Shown here: positions 1-10,631 of the stretch, piece after piece | Layout: every line of letters starts with the position of its first letter | Numbering within the stretch: position 1 is the first letter of the stretch | NCBI GenBank assembly: GCA_039519185.1 | Contig: CM076849.1 | Span: 67,574,784 to 67,638,783 of the forward strand | DNA from: Astragalus membranaceus | Lineage: Eukaryota > Streptophyta > Magnoliopsida > Fabales > Fabaceae | Reading direction: 5' to 3' | DNA: 64,000 bases | Made by a program: the position numbers and the translations under genes | Notes under the pieces: generated by a model | What the model was told of the DNA's origin: nothing | Seen by the model: only the letters and a program-made list of their open reading frames with translations | Databases searched by the model: none

Positions 1-459
1 CTAGGCTTTGAAAACCACAAATCTTTCTTGAATTTGACATGGAAGCAAGACGTGTTGTGCATATTTATCATAATCTAATTCAATTTGCTGTTCCCACTAC
101 TTATAGTACCATGAACTCTAGCGGTATATTTTCTTGGCCTGCATGAATGTCGGTCTTCTTGAGAGGTTCGAGGGCTTTCCATTGCGGTAAAACAATATAA
201 TAAATCTGTAAATTTGCAACTATGCTATGGCATGTGATTATCAGAAAGTTCACTTTACTGTGGTGTTGATCTTGACAGCTTAGCCTGCTAGCTCGAAAGT
301 TCCATTCTGATAGTTCCTTCCCCTTTTGAGGAAAACATAAAACAGACAAAATTTAGAGGATTGATATAGACCAACAAAACGCATTATTATTAACATTATT
401 TCTTTACAATGTATAGCAACATCATTAAGGTTAATTTCATGGTAAACTGGTGGATGGAG
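1..459. other. AT-rich intergenic sequence, nothing recognised
   Basis: No protein family, RNA gene or repeat terminus is recognisable here. Two short minus-strand open frames (101-349 and 280-492) overlap in different frames, lack recognisable motifs, and one runs into the transposon that follows, so I treat them as chance frames. Confidence 0.5.
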
Positions 460-1103
460 CTTAGAGGTAGAGGTGGGAATAGGCCGGGTCAAGCCGAGCT
501 TTGGAGGGTCTAGGCCTGGCCTGCGTTGAAAGTGTTAGGCGTAAGCTTGGCCTGTAGCCTCTCGTAGGCTTAGCTTTTAGACTTGGCTAGCCTTTCTAAA
601 AGTCTGACAAGGCCTACAAGTCTGTTTAAACACCTATTTGACTATATTTTTTTACGAAAGCTTGCGTCCTTTTAGTGATGTATGCTTTGTAAATAGACTA
701 AGTAGCGAATAGGTTATAGTGAGATTAAGTTCTCTTTTATATGACATCTAATTTAAATTCTATTTTATAATAATAACTTTAACCATATCAAAAAATTATG
801 TATGTCAATATGTTTAAATTAACAGAAAATATTAATAAATTTATAAATTAATGGTGTACAAAATTTAATTTAAAAGTCATTGTAGTGATAAAAATATTAT
901 TTCTATTTACTTAAAAAGGTCGGCCTAATAGGCTTAAAAGGCTTTTCCGATGGCATATATATAGTCTAATCTTTTTAGCTTAATAGGCTTTTGAAAAAGC
1001 CTTAGCCTGATTTATTTAAAAAAGAGTCTGGCCTAGGCCTGACGTAGGCTGGGCCGTAGGCCCCTGTTAGATAGCCTGGCCTATTCCCACTCCTACTTAG
1101 GGG
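460..1103. mobile_element. Non-autonomous hAT-type element
   Basis: The element proper is 468-1095 (628 bp). Its left end reads TAGAGGTGGGAATAGGCC and its right end is the inverted repeat of this with two changes. It is flanked by an 8-bp direct duplication, CTTAGAGG at 460-467 and CTTAGGGG at 1096-1103 (7 of 8 identical). Eight-bp duplications with short terminal inverted repeats are the hAT signature. Subterminal sequence is filled with variants of AGGCCTGGCC and GGCTTA on both sides. There is no transposase frame, so it would depend on an element elsewhere. Confidence 0.8.
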
Positions 1104-1492
1104 GTTTGTTTGGGAGTGAGTTTTCTCTTAAAAAGGGTTTTTTTTGGGAGGAAGAGCTGTTGGGTGCCTCTCGCTCTTCTCTCAAATGTCATAATTACTT
1201 CGGACAACGATCACAGACTTTGAAGGCCATTAGTGAGACAGTATACTTTGTTAAATCAATCAGGGCCATCCTAAACAATTTAGAGTATAACTGCCTTAGT
1301 TCAATGTTATTCATTTTTACTATCATATACATACTATTATAACATTAAAATTTTAACATATTTTCCAACATAATTACAATAAATTGTCATAACCCCGTAC
1401 ATCGCATGGGGATTGGGGCTAGTGTGTATATATATACATATACCCCACAAGTCACTGTATGTTAAAAAGGGCAATAGAAAACACTTCCATAG
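1104..1492. other. Intergenic, nothing recognised
   Basis: AT-rich spacer between the hAT element and the TRIM. The plus-strand frame 1106-1342 starts inside the hAT flank and has no family features. I see no gene here. Confidence 0.45.
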
Positions 1493-1792
1493 CCTTTTGT
1501 TAAGAGTCCCACATCAGATGCGATATGACTTGAAAATGAGTTTCTGAGTGGGAGGCATCCCCAACTCAAATTCTAAGATGGTATCAGAGCCTATCCAAGG
1601 TTCGTTGGGCCATATCAGCTATCGGGCCACTTGAGTCATGCTGCAGTTGTCCAGTTTTAGGAGTGAGAGAGTGTGTTAAGAGTTCCACATCTGGATGTGA
1701 TATGTCTTGAAAATGAGTTTATAAGTGAGAAGCCCACCCTACAAGTCGGTTTTGTAGGGTTGAATTAGACCCAATCCAATTCTAACACCTTT
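1493..1792. mobile_element. TRIM (terminal-repeat retrotransposon in miniature)
   Basis: The element is 1498-1787 with a perfect 5-bp target duplication CCTTT at 1493-1497 and 1788-1792. The 3' LTR is 1674-1787, starts TGTTAAGAGT and ends TCTAACA. The 5' LTR starts at 1498 and is shorter, having lost its internal part. Directly after it lies TGGTATCAGAGC (1579-1590), the primer-binding site complementary to the 3' end of initiator tRNA-Met. A purine run (about 1659-1671) before the 3' LTR is the polypurine tract. There is no coding capacity between the LTRs, which is the definition of a TRIM. Insertion is probably old, since the LTRs differ at many sites. Confidence 0.85.
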
Positions 1793-1828
1793 CATGGAGT
1801 TCATTGCACTAGTGGAAAAAAGACATTT

Positions 1829-2396
1829 AGCGTCAGTTAAATTGGACATTTAGCGTCGGTTATCGCCCGACGCTAAATCGACCGATGCTAAATGTCATAC
1901 ATTTAGCATCGGTTATTTAACCGACGCTATATGTCACTTTTAGCATCGGGTTCTCAGATAACCGATGCTAAATGTCACATTAAAAACCATTTCAAAGGTC
2001 TAAAAATGACATTTAGCGTCGGTTGTTTGAAACAACCGATGCTAAATGTCCATCTAAATGTCTCAAAGGGGACTTTTAGCATCGGTTGTTTCAAACAACC
2101 GACGCTAAATGTCTCACTGATGGACATTTAGCATCGGTTGTTTCAAACAACCGACGCTAAATGTCTCACTGATGGACTTTTAGCATCGGTTGTTTCAAAC
2201 AACCGACGCTAAATGTCTCACTGATGGACATTTAGCATCGGTTGTTTGAAACAACCGACGCTAAATGTCTCACTGATGGACATTTAGCATCGGTTGTTTC
2301 AAACAACCGACGCTAAATTTCTCTAAACGTCATTAAAAATGACATTTAGCATCGGTTATTCAAACAACCGATGCTAAATGTCATTTTACACATTTT
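1829..2396. repeat. Left subterminal palindromic array of the CACTA element
   Basis: About ten units, each a near-perfect inverted repeat of the type ATTTAGCATCGGTTGTTT followed by its complement, separated by short spacers such as CACTGATGGA. CpG-containing forms (AGCGTCGG) and their deaminated forms (AGCATCGG) alternate between the two arms. In En/Spm such arrays bind the TNPA-type protein. The array at 2120-2320 is regular, with about 60 nt per unit. Confidence 0.85.
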
Positions 2397-2826
2397 AGTT
2401 TCCTTCGTTTTTTATCATACCGTTACTATTCACGTTAAAAGAAAACCTGCAGATTACACAAAACCAGCTTCACATTTCTAATACCTCAGTGCAGTTCTAA
2501 ACCTGGAGATTGCATCACAGACATACACAAAACCAGCTTCACATTTCTAATACCTCAGTTTACACAAAACCAGCTCACATACAGTTCTAATACAATATGC
2601 AGTCACAATTCTAATACATTACACAAAACCAGCTTCACATTTCATCTAGTACAATTCTAATACCTCAGTGTTTACATTAACAGAAGACCAGACCATATAA
2701 AAAATTTGTTCACATTTCATCTAAACTAGAAATAGAAATAGAAAACCAGACCAAATAAAAAATTTGTTCACAATTCTAATACTATCAATTCACAAAGACT
2801 AGAAATAGAGAATAAATTGAACAAGT

Positions 2827-3165
2827 TTAAACAATGCTAAACAATGTATCTTTTTGCTCCGTACGAATCTTCATATAGAATTCTGCCCAAAGCTGACGAA
2901 CCTTAAGAAGCTCCTCTTCGGTGTATGCCTTTGAGTCATCAAATACCTACAAGTTTAAAAATTACTCAAACAAATTATATTCAATCATTCTATAATTCTA
3001 AATAGATGTGTAAAGTATAATTTTAACCAAAAATTTATACCTGCTCCCAATTATCAACAACACTAGCATTCACAATGGTCAGCATAAAGTTCATCACATA
3101 ATATCCACAATGAAAACCATTCCGTTGTGTTGGCATCTACACACAAATGAATTAACAAAGTTAAC

Positions 3166-3222
<57 letters not shown>

Positions 3223-5461
3223 TATATGAATTCACTCCAAATTAAATCAACTCCATATTTTAAATTACTTACTTTAGGGTACAACCACGTGGGGGCAGAT
3301 GTAGAATAACCTTTGACAGCTCTAATAACATAATATAAAAGTATTTATAAAATTTCAACCCAACTTAAGTTCAAATACTATAATCTAAACCAAGATAAAA
3401 AATACAAACTTACTTGCTAAACATTTCTTTGATTGTTTTGTTTGGTTTGCGGCATAAGGAACACATCCAGACCACAGTATTTTGAGATGGGATTAAGACA
3501 ACTAGTTGCCAATGTCCGCTGCAACATCGATAAACTTAAAATTAAGCAACACACAAAGAAATGCATGTTACACACAATAAACTCAGAATGACACAAGAAA
3601 ATCAGAATCAGAAGACTAACATGCATTTCACCATTCACCAACAAAACAACTAGTAATCAAAACAAGGAACTATGTTGCTGTTACCTATGGCAAAATGGAG
3701 CAATATATACTCCCTTATTGGTGGTCATCAATTTGTCTTGAAGGTTTTGAAGGACAACATTCATGGGTATATCGTTCACGTTAAGCTTGTAAGGACACAC
3801 AAATCCATATAAGTCATCAATACCTCTTTCAACACATTGACGATGCAAATATCCAGTGGCAAGTAAGAAAAACTATCAGATCGATTAATATATGTAAAAT
3901 GTGAGAAATTTATATAATGGAATAGACTTTACTACTTACGTGCACCATATGGCCAAATGGCTCAATTCAAGCCACTCTTCACCAGAAATCATGTCCGTGA
4001 TCTCTTTGAAGGAGACAAAGCACTCACGATCTTCATGCTGCAACCATATCCTAGCATGTCTCTTATCAGCATACCCTGTCACAAGCATCTCTTTCATCCA
4101 ATCGATATTGGCCTCCTCCTCCACATGAGATGGTGAGTAGCTAGCCTTAGATCCAACAGTTGTCATGGGAGAGGGAACCTGAACACCCGCATTTTGAATT
4201 CCTCCACATGAGATGGTGTGCTGAATAATTAAAACATACATATAAATTAAGTTAGTATTTATGAATTGATTCAAATAATAAAACAAATCTAGTAATATAA
4301 ACATATACCTCTGCCAACGCTTTGCAAACTCGGTCTTGCACCATCACTTCCACATCCTCCATAATTTCTTTTATCAACTCCGCTTTGTCAACTTGTGAGC
4401 TACTCGAGGCAAAACGTGCCACACCTCCAAAGTATCTCTTTATCCCGACACCTTTTCCAGCTCCCCGAACACGACCGGGATGCTCAGGTGTTCCAATGGC
4501 AACAGTCAAAATATCATTATTTCCTTGAGGAATGAAAGATCCTTGGCTACTCATAACCGCAAGTTCATCCTGCAACAAAAGCATGTTCACATGTTACAAT
4601 TTAACAAATTAAACAAAACATACTAAGTTCCACAGCTTCCACACAACATTTTACTTACAATCTTAGATCCAACTGATGCTGACGACTCGGATACATAAGA
4701 TCCAGGCTTGCTTTTGCGGCCAGCCTTCCACAGCTCATGACGCTCTGGAGATGTAGGCTCCACCTCCAAATCAGGATCACCAGACTCCTCCTGGATTTTT
4801 TTGATTTGTTCTTCTTTCAAAGCCTTCTTCAACTTTTTATAACCACCTGGCCCCATTGTGTGGTTATATTTATTATTTTTTTGAATATTCTTGGCAGCTT
4901 CTCTCTTAGCCTGTTACAAAGGACAAACACCACCATATTTACAACATATCGTTAATGTTTAAGAAACTAAAATAGTTATAGTTAAAACAATACCACAAAC
5001 TCCTCAGTAATGCGACTGTTATAAAATGCGGCCCATGTCTCGAGAGATATGTTGCTGTACTTGTGACATGGATTTTTTTGACCATCTGTATCCCCACTAC
5101 CAAAGACATATATTCTGGTGAGAGTTGTCTTGAACTGTCTCCAACAAAGATTGATATGAGACATCCAAGTCTTCTTGAATTCATTACTCTCGGGAACATC
5201 AAATGTTAGCAGTACATCATCCCAAGCAATCTTTTTTGTCTCGTCATCAACATCACTCCACTTCATTGGCAATATGCTTATCTTTGTTCGTGCAACCACC
5301 CCTAAATAGGTCTTGAATTTGTTAGCATACGGACCATTAAGATCTCCTTTACTATCAATATCCACTCTGAATTTTTGACCATCTGGGCACCTAGAAGTGA
5401 ACTTTTTTAATGATGTTGGACGTCTGGTATTCTTTTTTGGAGGACCACTGAAATCATCCAT
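2827..5461 (-). CDS. CACTA second protein: transposase_24-like N-terminus with Ulp1-like C-terminus, nine exons
   Basis: Inferred exons: 5461-4994, 4910-4659, 4569-4309, 4220-3940, 3872-3685, 3518-3414, 3321-3273, 3136-3042, 2946-2827 (stop), all with GT..AG borders. Exons 1-3 match the plant Ptta/En/Spm transposase family (RVDIDSKGDLNGP-type start, MGPGGYKKLKK, RHELWKAGRKSK). Exons 5-9 look like a C48 (Ulp1/SENP) cysteine-protease fold: GHWQLVVLIP carries the His, and HCGYYVMNFML carries the Cys. The usual catalytic Asp position reads VVWMCSL, so Asp is missing; similar plant transposon proteins show the same change as far as I recall. The exon 4 to exon 5 join is out of phase as I place it, meaning either a misplaced border or a 1-nt indel. 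The gene follows TNP2 in the same direction. The role is probably DNA binding at the subterminal repeats; protease activity is doubtful. Confidence 0.72.
3169..3220. repeat. (AT)n microsatellite
   Basis: An uninterrupted run of about 26 AT units lies in the intron between exons 7 and 8 of the transposase_24/Ulp1-like gene. It creates a false poly(Ile-Tyr) frame on the minus strand. Confidence 0.95.
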
Positions 5462-6044
5462 GATAGCTGTTTAAACAAAGGAAACAAATTATATCAGTCA
5501 TATACTAAAACCAATATGAGCTTGATACCAATAAGAGAAGTAAACAACACATATCAATCTATGCTATGATTAAGAATTGGTATAACAGAATTGGTTGCTG
5601 AAAAGAGCATGAGAGAGGGAAAACGTAACAGAAAATACTTCCCTTTCTATAAAGTATCAAATTTGGGAATGATTGGGCATTGAATAAGTATGATGGCTAT
5701 TCTCTTCACTTGGTTGCTACTGCAGATTCTTCTTCTCCTAGTATTTTCATTTCAATATTGTAATTGTTTGCTTTCTACAAATTGGCTTCTGCCATCATTG
5801 TATTCACTTAGTACTTAGTGACAAATCAAGTTGAATACAGAATTTATCCCCAAATTTAGTATATAGTTTGATTGAATTCGTTACAACATACAATATCCCC
5901 AAGTTGAATACAGAAAATAAGTAGATTAGATACAACTTGATACCAAACAAAATCTATCACATGCTCAAAAGGAAATAATAGAAACAAACCATCATTGTTA
6001 CTAAGTTCAAAATTACAATTTCATAGGTTTAAAAAAAAACAAAT
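5462..6044. other. Spacer between TNP2 and the second CACTA gene
   Basis: About 580 bp of AT-rich sequence with no frame of interest. It must hold the end of the TNP2 transcript or an intron joining the two genes, as both are read on the minus strand. No terminator or splice signal can be assigned confidently. Confidence 0.4.
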
Positions 6045-9000
6045 CTAAACTCCTTCGTATAAAATTCCTTCATTATGATCATTGCGAGTGGCATGTTCAT
6101 TGTCAACTTCATTGTCATCAACTGAAGTCGGCACTTGTGTTAACAAACAAGGTGTTTCCGAAATTACAAGACTTGAATCTTCATTTTCATCACTGCCTAT
6201 TTTTCCTTGTAGGACAACTGACCACTTTTCGTTAGAAGGATCTTTGACATAGAAAACTTGTTTTGCTTGGTCAGCCATGATGAAGGGTTCATCATTATAA
6301 CTTACCTTGTCAAGGTCCACTAGTGTAAATCCCATTTCGTCAGTACGTACACCACTATTGTTGTTAACTCACTTACATTTAAAAAGAGGCACTTTAAATT
6401 TACAGTAATCAAGCACCCAAATCTCTTCAATGACACCAAAGTAAGCAATGGATGCGAGTACAGGTTTTGTATCATTTGAACTAGAGAAGTGCATCGAGGA
6501 AGCCATGACCATAACTCCACTGTTTTGCATGGTGCTTTTGTCCTCTTTAGACTTTGTGTAAAAGGAAAACTTATTTATGTCATACCCGCTCCAACATACG
6601 ACATTAAAGTGAGGGTCATGTGCTAACCATCTCAAAGTCTCAGAGGCACTCACATCTTTCTTAATCTCTGATTTAAACCAATCTATGAATGTGTTGTTAT
6701 GCTCGTTCAATAACAATATTTCTTTCATTCGAGGGTTTTTGGCCTTTACTATCTCTTTATGGAGAGACAAGTAAGGTAATACCTCATCTGTATTATTCAA
6801 AACATACAAATGTGCTTGAAGCACTTCAGCTCGGCCCATGCATTTAGTGGTTATACCATGTGTACCTTTACCTTGACCTCTCCCTGCATAACGAGACTTT
6901 GGTAGTCCCACAGATTTTGCTTCTGACAAGTAGTCAGAACAAAACTCAATCGCTTCTTCTGTGACGTACCTTTCGACAATGGATGCTTCAGGACGATATT
7001 GGTTCTTCACATACCCTTTCAAGATCTTCATGTATCGCTCGATTGGGTACATCCACCTTAAATAAACAGGGCCGCATAATCTAATCTCCCTAACCAGATG
7101 AACAATTAAATGAACCATGATATCAAAGAATGAGGGAGGAAAAAACATCTCCAATTGACACAAGATAATAGCAGCCTCATTTTCCAACGCGTCCAATTTT
7201 TGAGGATCGATGACTTTAGCACATATACTATTGAAGAATAAGCACAACCTAGTTATGGTATATCGGACATCTTTCTGTAAGATGCCACGAATTGCCACAG
7301 GTAGCAGTTGTTGCATCAAGACATGACAGTCGTCAGACTTCAAGCCAACTAATTTGAGATCTTTCATTGAAACAAGTCGCTTTACATTTGACGAGTAACC
7401 ATGTGGGACTTTGATTCCCCGTAGAGACTCGCAAAAGCTCATTTTCTCTTTTCTTGATAAGGTATAACATGCTGGAGGTAAATATGTGCCTTTACCTCGT
7501 TCCACTGGATGTAATTGTTCTCTTATGCCCATCTCACGCAAATCTAGACGAGAATTTATGCCATCCTTTGTCCCTTGAACGTTGAAAAGCGTCCCGATGA
7601 CACTATCACAAATGTTTTTCTCGACGTGCATAACATAAAGACAATGCCTTACATCAAGATTGGACCAATACGGAAGATCAAAGAACACCGACCTCTTCTT
7701 CCACTTGCTTTTTTCCTTAGGCTGCTTCTGCTTTTTGCCGAATACAACTTTGATGTCTTTAACCACTTGATAGACTTCTTCTCCAGTCAAGGCATTCGGA
7801 GCAATGTCATTTTCCGAGCACCCATTAAAAGCCTTTTTCAACTTACGATATCTGTGATTAGGTTTGAGAAATTTCCGATGCCCAAGGTAGACAGTCTTCC
7901 TTCCATATTTGAGTTGATGGTGACACGTGTCTTCTGCACAAATAGGACAACCTTTATGCCCTTTGACACTATACCCAGACAAGTTTCCGTATGCAGAAAA
8001 GTCATTGATCGTGCAAAATAACATGGCTCGCAGCTTGAAAGTTTCATTAGAATACTCGTCAAACACATCCACGCCTTCATCCCACATTTTTCTCAAGTCT
8101 TCAATCAATGGACTAAGGTAAACATCTATGTCATTACCAGGTTGTCTCGGGCCAGAAATCATCATGGATAGCATCACATATTTGCGCTTCATGCACAACC
8201 ATGGAGATAGTTGTAAATTAAAAGGAGAACAGGCCACGAGCTATGATTCGTACTTAAGTTACCATATGGATTCATCCCATCTGAAGCAAGTGCGAGCCTA
8301 AGATTTCTTGACTCAGTGCCAAAATCCGAATACAAATTATCAATTTTCTTCCATTGCAAAGAATCAGCTGGATGGCGAAGCTGCCCATCACATTTCCTCT
8401 CATCTGCATCCCATCTAATGCTCTTCGCGTCATTTGCATTAGCAAACAAGCGTTTGAACCTGGGTATTATTGGAAGATACCATAAAACCTTCGCAGGGGA
8501 ACCCTTTGTGTTGTTGTCGTCACAATTAGATTCACCCGACTTCACTTTGTAGCGCGACCAACCACACGTAGGACAGTTATGCAACTTCTCAAAGTCTTTC
8601 CGATACAATATGCAGTCATTGGGACATGCATGTATTTTCTGATACCCCACACCCATCGGACACAATATCTTCTTTGCATCGTACGTTCGTTTTGGCAATG
8701 TGTTACCTATGGGAAGCATGTCTTCCAACAGCTCAAGCAATTCGGTGAATCCCTTATCAGTCCACCCATTTATCGCCTTCAGATTGATCAATTTTAACGA
8801 CGCAGACAACCGGGTGTATTTTGTGCAACCCAAATACAAAGGTTGATCTTTGTATTTGCACAAATTATCATATTCATGCGCTCGCTTAAAAGATTCAGGA
8901 CCAATATCATGTATCATATCCTCCATTCGATCATCCATATCTTCATCGACTTTCTCACTTTTGGACACACTTGGGTTGCCGGTTGATTCACCATGCCACA

Positions 9001-9244
9001 TCCATGTGGTATAACTCGGACAGATCCCATAAACAAAGAGATGGTCCCGTATTACACTTGGTCGTTGTGGGGCCCGATTCACACAATTACAACAAGGGTA
9101 GGAATAAGTTACATCAGTTTCAGGAACATCAGTTTTGGCAACATCATTTTTGCGAAAATTTGCTTGAGCAAAACTTATAAATTCTTCGACTCCTTTCGCA
9201 TACTCATCACTCAGACGATTACTTTGCATCCAACTACGATTCAT
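6045..9244 (-). pseudogene. TNP2-type CACTA transposase, disrupted
   Basis: The start is the ATG at 9244 (MNRSWMQ..., the usual TNP2 start), not the longer upstream frame at 9301. The protein shows the cysteine-rich N-terminal region (SYPCCNCVNR; HACPNDCILYRKDFEKLHNCP), the central TNP2 core (SGPRQPGNDIDVYLSPLIEDL, DFSAYGNLSG, KGHKGCPIC) and the C-terminal region ending in the QAKQVFYVKDPSNEKWSVV block. Two breaks are visible. A frameshift near 8205-8215 splits the frame after NHSSWPVLL, and a TGA at 6369-6371 replaces the tryptophan codon expected after FKCK. Past it the frame stays open to 6045. Total length is about 1,060 codons, normal for the family. This is the cut-and-paste enzyme of the element; this copy is presumably inactive. 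Confidence 0.9.
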
Positions 9245-9296
9245 GACTACGCTCCACAAAAAAATAGACCAAGTATTAATAAAATGGACTAAGATC

Positions 9297-10217
9297 AGCA
9301 ATGTGATAGTTTAAGGCAACTAATAATTCAGTCATTCAGTCATTCAGTAATTCAGCAATGTGATAGTTTATAGATTGTGTGTCTTCAGTATTGCTATTGA
9401 TATTTCTAAATATTTGGTACATGATAATTACTTTCAACTGATGGTTCACAGAAATTCAATTGTGAGCCTTCTTTGCAGATTTTCAATTGAGTATTGCAGA
9501 TTTATGGTAAGATATTGCCTTTAATAATCTCCTCCTTAAATCAAGTGGTTCAGGCATTTCAGATATTCTTTCCGTGACACGAGTCCTTAAATCAACTATC
9601 GACAGTAGCATTAAAAGCAACATTGGATCATCATACAATGCTTTTGCAAAATGATTTTAGTGTTTTTCTAACTTGGTGATTATTGATGCTCTCTCCCTCC
9701 CTAATCCTGATTGTGAAATAAGGTAATGCAGGCTAAGGTAATGCAAATTATGATCAATATAACGTAATGCAGGTTCTTTACCTTAAGCAACTTATGGTTG
9801 TGATCACTCAATTGGCATTTTTCCAATAGCAGACCTAATCAAATTTCCTACTTTTAACTTTAATAGAACATGTTTTAACAAATTTGAGGAAATATGCCTG
9901 TGAAAATTTCTTCACTTAAAATTGAGTCCAAATTTCTTCACTTTAATGTGAGTATTCATAGGCTATTAGTCTTCATTGTTATAGGCCATTAGTTTTCTTT
10001 ACAATCTTCATTTAATTATATTTTTAACATCTTTTTACTACATTGAATTTTCAGACTTTGAATTTAAAATTGAGTCCAAATTGTAACACGCAACGTGGTC
10101 GACCCGTGCGGATGCATGGGTATGTTACTAGTCTTAGCTAAGCTGAAACAACAAACAGTAATTTTCACTACAAACAGCAATGTGATAGTTTAAGGCAACT
10201 AATAATTCAGTCATTCA
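9297..10217. repeat. Direct duplication flanking a Helitron-bearing insert inside the CACTA
   Basis: A sequence of about 43 nt beginning CAGCAATGTGATAGTTTAAG is found at 9297-9340 and again at 10175-10217. Between the copies lies sequence ending in a Helitron 3' terminus at 10131. A second local duplication (CTTAGCTAAGCTGAAAC) is at 10133 and 10393. The block 10140-10450 is rich in short runs of TAATTCAG and AACAAACA. Confidence 0.6.
10102..10131 (+). mobile_element. Helitron 3' terminus inserted in the CACTA leader
   Basis: ACCCGTGC and GCATGGGT form an 8-bp hairpin with a 4-nt loop (10102-10121), followed 6 nt later by CTAG (10128-10131) and then T. A GC-rich hairpin a few bases before CTRR at an A|T insertion site is the Helitron 3' signature. 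The 5' (TC) end should lie upstream, somewhere between about 9340 and 9900, but I could not place it. No Rep/helicase frame is present. Confidence 0.65.
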
Positions 10218-10507
10218 GTAATTCAGCAATTTTTAGTAATTCAGTAATTCAGTAACAAACAATAATTCAGTAATGAATAATAAACAATGAATAACAAACA
10301 GTAATTCAGTAACAAACAATAATTTTCAGTAATCTTAGCTAAGCTGAAACAGTAAACAGCAAGATCTGGATCAAACAAACAACAATTCAGGAATCTTAGC
10401 TAAGCTGAAACAACAAACAGTAATTTTCACTACAAACAGCAAACAACAAACAAACCTCATACAACAAACAGCAAACAGTAATTTGCTCTTACTCGTATTC
10501 TGAATGA

Positions 10508-10613
10508 CGATCAGACCTTCTTGTTTGGAAAAGCAATCTCCTGCACCAACAGTTGCGCCAATATAGTCAGCAACAAATCCCACTGGAAGCCCAAAAAAAT
10601 AACCACCACCAAG
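10508..10613 (-). pseudogene. Captured exon fragment of a TVP38/SNARE-associated Golgi family gene
   Basis: After a good acceptor (TTTTTCAG at 10614-10621) the minus strand reads LGGGYFFGLPVGFVADYIGA followed by TVGAG. This matches the glycine-rich membrane motif of plant SNARE-associated Golgi (TVP38/TMEM64-like) proteins, which normally continue into AAFLLGRTIGR. Here the similarity stops after TVGAG and the reading continues as unrelated residues. A single exon with its upstream intron border inside a CACTA element points to host-gene capture, not to a resident gene. The full-length host gene is not in this window. Confidence 0.55.
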
Positions 10614-10631
10614 CTGAAAAAGAAGTATCAA

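Noticed and set aside
2017..2320. Regularly spaced palindromic repeats that look CRISPR-like
   Set aside because: The spacers are nearly identical to one another and the array lies at the end of a plant CACTA transposon; no cas genes, and the organism is a eukaryote.
3063..3284. Poly(Ile-Tyr) frames at 3063-3284 and 12870-13175
   Set aside because: They read through (AT)n microsatellites; the true readings are an intron of the CACTA gene and the RGF promoter plus exon 1.
7575..8021. 148-residue plus-strand frame
   Set aside because: Shadow of the TNP2 transposase on the opposite strand, which has clear family motifs.
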